NCBI GenBank assembly: GCA_022496205.1 | Contig: WTXD01000282.1 | Coordinates: 1 to 13,789 of the forward strand | Direction: 5' to 3' | Source: Gloeopeniophorella convolvens | Taxonomy: Eukaryota; Basidiomycota; Agaricomycetes; Russulales | Length of the DNA: 13,789 nucleotides | Shown: piece after piece, positions 9,145-13,789 of the stretch | Layout of the letters: every line of letters starts with the position of its first letter | How positions within the stretch are numbered: the first letter of the stretch is position 1 | Translations under genes and position numbers: made by a program | The notes under the pieces: generated by a model | What the model saw: the letters and a program-made list of their open reading frames with translations, nothing else | Databases searched by the model: none | What the model was told of the DNA's origin: nothing

Positions 9145-12100
9145 CTACTCATCCGATATACGCTCGAAGAACTGTTTAAGAGTACCTGAAAGAACTTCCG
9201 GAAGGGCCTCGACGCTCCTCAACACCACGTAGTACTCGAATGGGAACGAATCCAGGTACCGCTGCATCTGCAGCTCCATGCGCCCATCGACATTCTTATA
9301 TGCCGCTTGATTCATCGAGAGGATGGAGTTCTGTGCTATAACCTTTGCAGAGGTTGTCGTGGAAGAAGTCGCTGTTGAGTGAAGAGAGTCGATGATGATG
9401 AAGACAATCATGACGCGCTGCTCCTCGGCGCGGCGTAGCGCAGTTCGAAGCTTCTCGTGGTCTTGGCAAATGCCGTCCGAGATGATGATTCCCAGTTGCC
9501 ACAAGTCTGCGGCGGTTGAAGAACTGGACGAGCCACTCTCCCTGGCGGCCCCGAGTATCCTAAGGCTGGCTTCGACCAGGGAGAGCACATTCGTAGCCTT
9601 CTGGTTGAATCCAAAGGCGCTCATGACCTGCACCCCCGCCTGATCCGTCAGTGGCCCATCGTCGAACCCATGGAGGACGTCCACCGCCTCTCCGAACTTT
9701 GCTATGCCAATGTCCCCCACCTCTAACCTGGTGAGAGCCTTGGAAACGAGAGCCAACGTTTCGTACGCCAGATGGATGGAATGTGACTCCGCCATTGAGC
9801 GCGAGTCGTCTAAAGCGATGAACACTTGATACTCGCGCTGACTTGGACGGGTGCGCCTGAGCCAGATCTTGTCCTTTGTGAACTCGCTGGCAATATAGGG
9901 TATAATCTTCTTCATGTTCAAGCGCTTCCCGGTGCGGTAGTCCCCCTTGAGCCTCGTGGTTAAAGTAGGCTCCAGAATAAGGCGCAGCTGCTCGCAGAGG
10001 GCATACGACAAGTCTTGTGTGAGGGACTCGTATAAGCGCCACAGGTTTTCGGCCCCTTCCGCAGGTTGCCCCTCGGCTTGCCACTGGCGCAAGGCGAGTT
10101 CGACGTATTCGGCTTCGGGCGTCTCTGTCTCGCTCTCGGCTTTGGGTGCGTCGCGCGCCACGGACGTATCACCATTCTGCACTGGGCGTTGAGACCGCAC
10201 GTCGTGTGGTGACAGCGCTTTCTGGACGTCGTCTTTGAACGCCTCCGTGGATTCGGAAGGGAGCGAGGGAGAGTGAGGAGGGTCTGGAGCCGAAGCGGGA
10301 GGATAAGGGTCATCAACGTCCATCTGGTCTGCATGCTCGTTTCTCTCTGCGTCGTCGGAGAGGCGAAGCTCGCTGAGCTTTGCGGCTTCCTCGATTCCTG
10401 CAGGACCAAGGGCTTGCATTTCATGATCAACGTCGTCATCGTGGAGGTACTGAAGCTGCGATGTCTGGAGGTCTGCCATGGCCTGTTCGATTGTAGTTTG
10501 ATCGCTCTCGAGGATATCGTCCATGCGTTGGCTGGTCTCCTTCATGGCATCGCCTTGACTCCGTTGATGATCAGATGGTGCGTCCCCTGGAATGGAGTCA
10601 TGGGAGGGCGCTAGTCCGGTCTCTGTGCCGGCATTGGCACCGCTGCTGCCCGTGGCCTCCTCTACGGCGCTTCCCTCCGGCAACTGGTTCTGAGCGTCGC
10701 TGGCGTTGAAATTAGGTAAGAACTCAAGGGAGTGAAATAACTGGGCTTACGCGTCGTCGTGCTGGGCCTCGTCACCTTTCCCAGAGGCTTTCGCACCTTG
10801 GGCACCTCCGGACTGGCTTTCTTGGTTGTCCTCTCGGACGTTGCTATTCAGCGCTTTATCGGGAGAAGCATCTTGAGCAGATGATCCGTCCCCAGGCTGC
10901 ACATCAGGCTGCATGGCAACGTCTTCATCGAGATGAGCGTCCTCTGGCGGAGCTTCTGCATCTTCACCTTCCTGGCGTTGGCCGTCCGCGTCCTCATCCC
11001 CAGCAGCTTCGTCGACAGGATGGGAAGAGGGTTCTGGTGGAGCGTTCTCTTGCGTCCCATCTTCGCCTTCGGGAGGATTCGATACCGGATCGGCGGCCTC
11101 TTCAAATACATCCTCGTCCATGTCTTCACCAGCTGGTTGCTCGTTCGAGTCTTCGTTCATCTCCAAGTCATCGGGAAGGTTCAGAGTGTCTGCATCTTGT
11201 ACGTAGTCGTCTAGAGGTGTACCACCGCCATCTGGCGCAGGTTCTCCACCGTCTTCGGCCGCTGGCTCTTCGGGCATAACCTCGTCCTTCTGGTCGGGCT
11301 CTTCGCCTTCTCTGTCGGCTTCAGCGGGTTCTGGATCTTGGGGATTCTCGCCCTTCTCAGAACTCTCACCCCCTTTGGCCACCATCTCGGAGTCGGCTGA
11401 TGCTTTCTTCGAGCGATCGTCGTTGGTCTTGTCCAGCTTCCCATCATCTTGCGGCCCCTTCTCGTCACCCCAGAGCTTCTCATCGACGGCATCAGGATCC
11501 CTAGAGTCCAAGTCGTCCAGCGTGTCGTCAGGGCCTTCTCCATCTTCGTCACCTGACTCGTTCTCCTCTTCGTACCCAGGCTCGGGAACGTCCTCGAGCT
11601 CGCCTTGGAAATCTTCGCCCATCTCGACTGCGTCGTTATCCGTCCTGGGGTTGTCGTCCTTCTTCTTCGCCTCCTCGCCCTCGTCCTTCAAACCCTCTAC
11701 CTGGCTCTCATCCTCGATCTCCTTGCTGACGTTCTCGTTGCCAGCGCCCTCGCCGAAGCCGACGCCAGCCGCGGCCTCGTCTCCTTTTCCGGAATCTCCT
11801 GACTCGTCCATGTCAGGAGGCCTGCAGAAGCCGTTGACGGATATGTTGAGCATCACGGAGCACGCCACCAGCTCGAGCTTAGAGAGACTATACATCCATC
11901 TGGCCATGCCAACGAGATGCTCCTCCACGAGAAGAGTATAGCGACGGACGAAGGGAAGCAACCGGGCCAGTTCTCTCTTGGTAGTCTCCGGGGAACAGAC
12001 CGCCAATCGCGCAACCAAAGAGTTCAGGAGTTCGACCTTCGATTGGACGCGAAGACTGTCGTCTACTCGGATTAGGGACAAAGAGGTCTCCTTGAGATAG

Positions 12101-13789
12101 TTGTCTCGAGTCTGAGGAAGGGTCTGGTCCTCTTCGGAAGGTAAAGCGGACAAGATGGATTGTATGGCCTTGAGAAATACTTCGATGGCTTGGTCCGCGT
12201 TTGTGTCAGACGTGGCCTGTGATGAGCTCGTGGAGGGAGCCCCGAGTTTTTGCGACCTCAACCACTCTGAAAGAGGCGTGAAAAGGGCCTTCAGTTGGGG
12301 GTAGCTCTCGGCCCATGCTGCGATCTGCTCTTGACTCGTGAAGATTGCTTCTGAGCATGGACCACCGTAGCAAGCTCGTCTAAGGGATCGGTCAGCAGAT
12401 GGTAGGTAATTTGTGGGAAAGGGCTGACCGGCTAGCAAGACGGACGGTACTGTCGCGTGAACATCTTGTTCGAGTGACCGCAAGGAACTCCGTAAGTCCT
12501 GGGTAGTTGAAAGGAGCGCCTCTGCAGCTTCGACCAACGCGACCGGAGTCGACATTGCGCCCGGTAAGCCACTGAATTCTTTGGTTTTGTATATGGCCTC
12601 CGTAACGGCGTGGTACATCCTGTCCAGCGCGGCTTTTGTGGAGGTTGCAGCATCAAGGCCTGATCTACCCCAAACGGATACATCTGGGTGGCGGCTTAGA
12701 GAGTCGAGCCTTTTCGAAACAGCTTTCAGCGTTCTGTGCGTTTCGAGCGTATTCGACAGCCTTGGGCGCCTTGTCAATATGGGCGCTTAGGTGATGCGGA
12801 GGAGGACTGACCTTTTCCTGACGCTGAGCGATAGGGACAGGGCTGATTCCAACAACATGACGCCGCGCTGCAGCTCTCGGGTTGAGATTTCGCTGTGATG
12901 ATTCGATAGCGCCGTTCGCAACCCGGGCAGCAGACCTTCGAGTCGAACAAGCACTGCTCCGACTTCCGCACGTCAGCGTATTCGCCGTCTGCAACGACCG
13001 GAGTCGGCTGTTCTCTGAGCCGGCGCGCGTTCTGCTGTTGGAGCAATATAGTAGACTGGACGTTTGTCGCGAGTCCAACTCCCTGAGCTCTTTCGTAAAG
13101 TCGCTCCAGGCCTTCCTCTTGCGCACTAATAGCGCCTTCCAAAGCTTTTCCTTGCGCTCTGGCGACACACCAGTGGGGATTACCACAGACGACAACTCCT
13201 TGGCGGTGAAGACAATCTGCTCGGTGATGGCGTCCACCTCATGTGATGGCCTAGATGTGATGAAGGCTTGAATGCGTGTGGAAATGAGTGAATCGAATTT
13301 CTTGAAGGTCTTGTGCAAGTCCCGCAAATGAGCCGGACCTTCGGAGTGAGTAGCGTAGGCGTCGGGTATAACATTGACACCGGTGCTGGGCTGCGGCAAG
13401 GGAAGAGGATAGTCCGATCCTGACAGTATCTCTTTCTCGGACGCCTGCTCCGGCTGAAGCAGGCTAGCGATAGGCTGGCGTAGGATTTCGCGATACTTCC
13501 GTACGCTCTTGTAAAGCTGGTGATGTGTCCTCTTGGCGCTGGCCTTGAGAGCCTGAACGTTGACGTCCTTCCAACTGGCCAGCTTGATGAAACCCTGTAT
13601 ATCGGTCTCGACGTCCTTGTGCTGTGCCGCGAGTGAAGACCTGATGCGGGGAGCGAACTGGGAGTAGTATGCCTGCGTCGAATGCAAGATGTAACGAACG
13701 CGACGCAGTGCGTCTCCTGCCCATTCGGGCTTGCTACGGGCCATCCAATCAAGGAGGGGTTCGAAGCTTTGCAGAAGGTCCAGACGTCG
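9145..13789 (-). CDS. MDN1: Midasin (Mdn1/Rea1), C-terminal part, runs off the right edge
   Basis: Giant dynein-like AAA ATPase of the nucleolus and nucleoplasm that removes assembly factors (Ytm1, Rsa4) from pre-60S ribosomes. Only the C-terminal third is here. Exons: 13789-12812 (5' partial, in frame at the edge), 12760-10751 and 10699-9145. The first holds the conserved ASWKDVNV.ALK..AKRTH stretch of the linker. The second holds helical sequence, then the acidic region beginning after NGFCRPPDMDE at about 11817; this continues into the third exon to about 10115. The end is the MIDAS/VWA domain, which docks substrates: conserved MKKIIPYIASEF.KDKIWLRR lead-in, DDSRS metal site (9810-9796), a threonine at 9594 and an aspartate (ISDG) at 9477. 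Both introns are 51 bp; the first ends in AAG. Reading frame appears to slip twice inside the first exon (about 13075 and 12945); see the separate entry. Midasin is essential in yeast, so an inactive gene would be surprising. Confidence 0.96.
12944..13078 (-). other. Frame-disrupted segment in midasin exon
   Basis: Family-like sequence runs in one frame down to KELRE (about 13079). It then appears in a second frame for about 44 codons (GLATNVQS, LLQQQNARRLREQP), and from about 12945 in a third frame (RLEGLLPGLRTALSNHH, STRELQRG) to the splice site. Each step needs one extra base, which fits two single-base deletions in the gene or the assembly. Two such deletions leave exactly the phase needed by the next exon. 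An alternative is a 94-bp intron (13056-12963, weak donor GTCTAC, acceptor AAG preceded by CTGAC), which also restores phase but drops the middle segment. Confidence 0.65.

Noticed and set aside
11375..11941. 188-codon Ser/Pro-rich plus-strand open frame
   Set aside because: It is the mirror of the midasin acidic region: Asp/Glu codons read backwards give Ser and Leu codons, so the long open frame is a composition artefact.
1..13789. tRNA, rRNA, CRISPR, insertion sequence or viral genes
   Set aside because: B-box-like GTTC sequences were scanned by eye and none had tRNA stems; no repeat-spacer array, transposase or capsid-like frame was seen.

Overview
The window reads as ordinary nuclear DNA of a filamentous basidiomycete, probably an Agaricomycete. 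I infer this from the dense short introns (49-64 bp, mostly GT...AG with CTNAC-like branch sites), the close gene packing on the right half, and the protein families. No prokaryotic, viral, CRISPR, rRNA or tRNA signal was seen. Four protein-coding genes can be reconstructed exon by exon by requiring that splice sites, reading phase and family motifs all agree.

Layout. Positions 168-2338 (minus) hold a complete seven-exon fungal type-3 copper tyrosinase (polyphenol oxidase), with all six copper-ligand histidines and a C-terminal lid domain joined by a long Ala/Pro-rich linker. Positions 2339-5353 are a roughly 3 kb stretch between divergent genes in which I find no convincing gene apart from a TATA box for the tyrosinase. 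Positions 5354-6363 (plus) hold a complete four-exon SYLF-domain (Ysc84/Lsb-type) protein. After a 303 bp convergent spacer, positions 6667-8885 (minus) hold a thirteen-exon type II membrane nucleotide pyrophosphatase/phosphodiesterase (ENPP/NPP family). Positions 9145 to the right edge (minus) hold the C-terminal part of midasin (MDN1/Rea1): the end of the linker region, a D/E-rich region of about 570 residues, and the MIDAS/VWA domain.

The four genes do not form an evident pathway. Tyrosinase oxidises phenols (melanin and browning). The SYLF protein is of the actin/membrane-remodelling type. The ENPP protein is an ecto- or luminal nucleotide hydrolase. Midasin is the AAA ATPase that strips assembly factors from pre-60S ribosomes. 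This looks like a neighbourhood of independent genes.

The points worth a second look concern gene structure. The ENPP gene needs a non-canonical GA-AG intron to be readable, and it splits its catalytic motif over a 14-nt and an 18-nt micro-exon. Midasin exon 1 in this window appears to carry two single-base frame disruptions about 130 bp apart, or else an unusual extra intron. I did not find a convincing novel multi-gene system.
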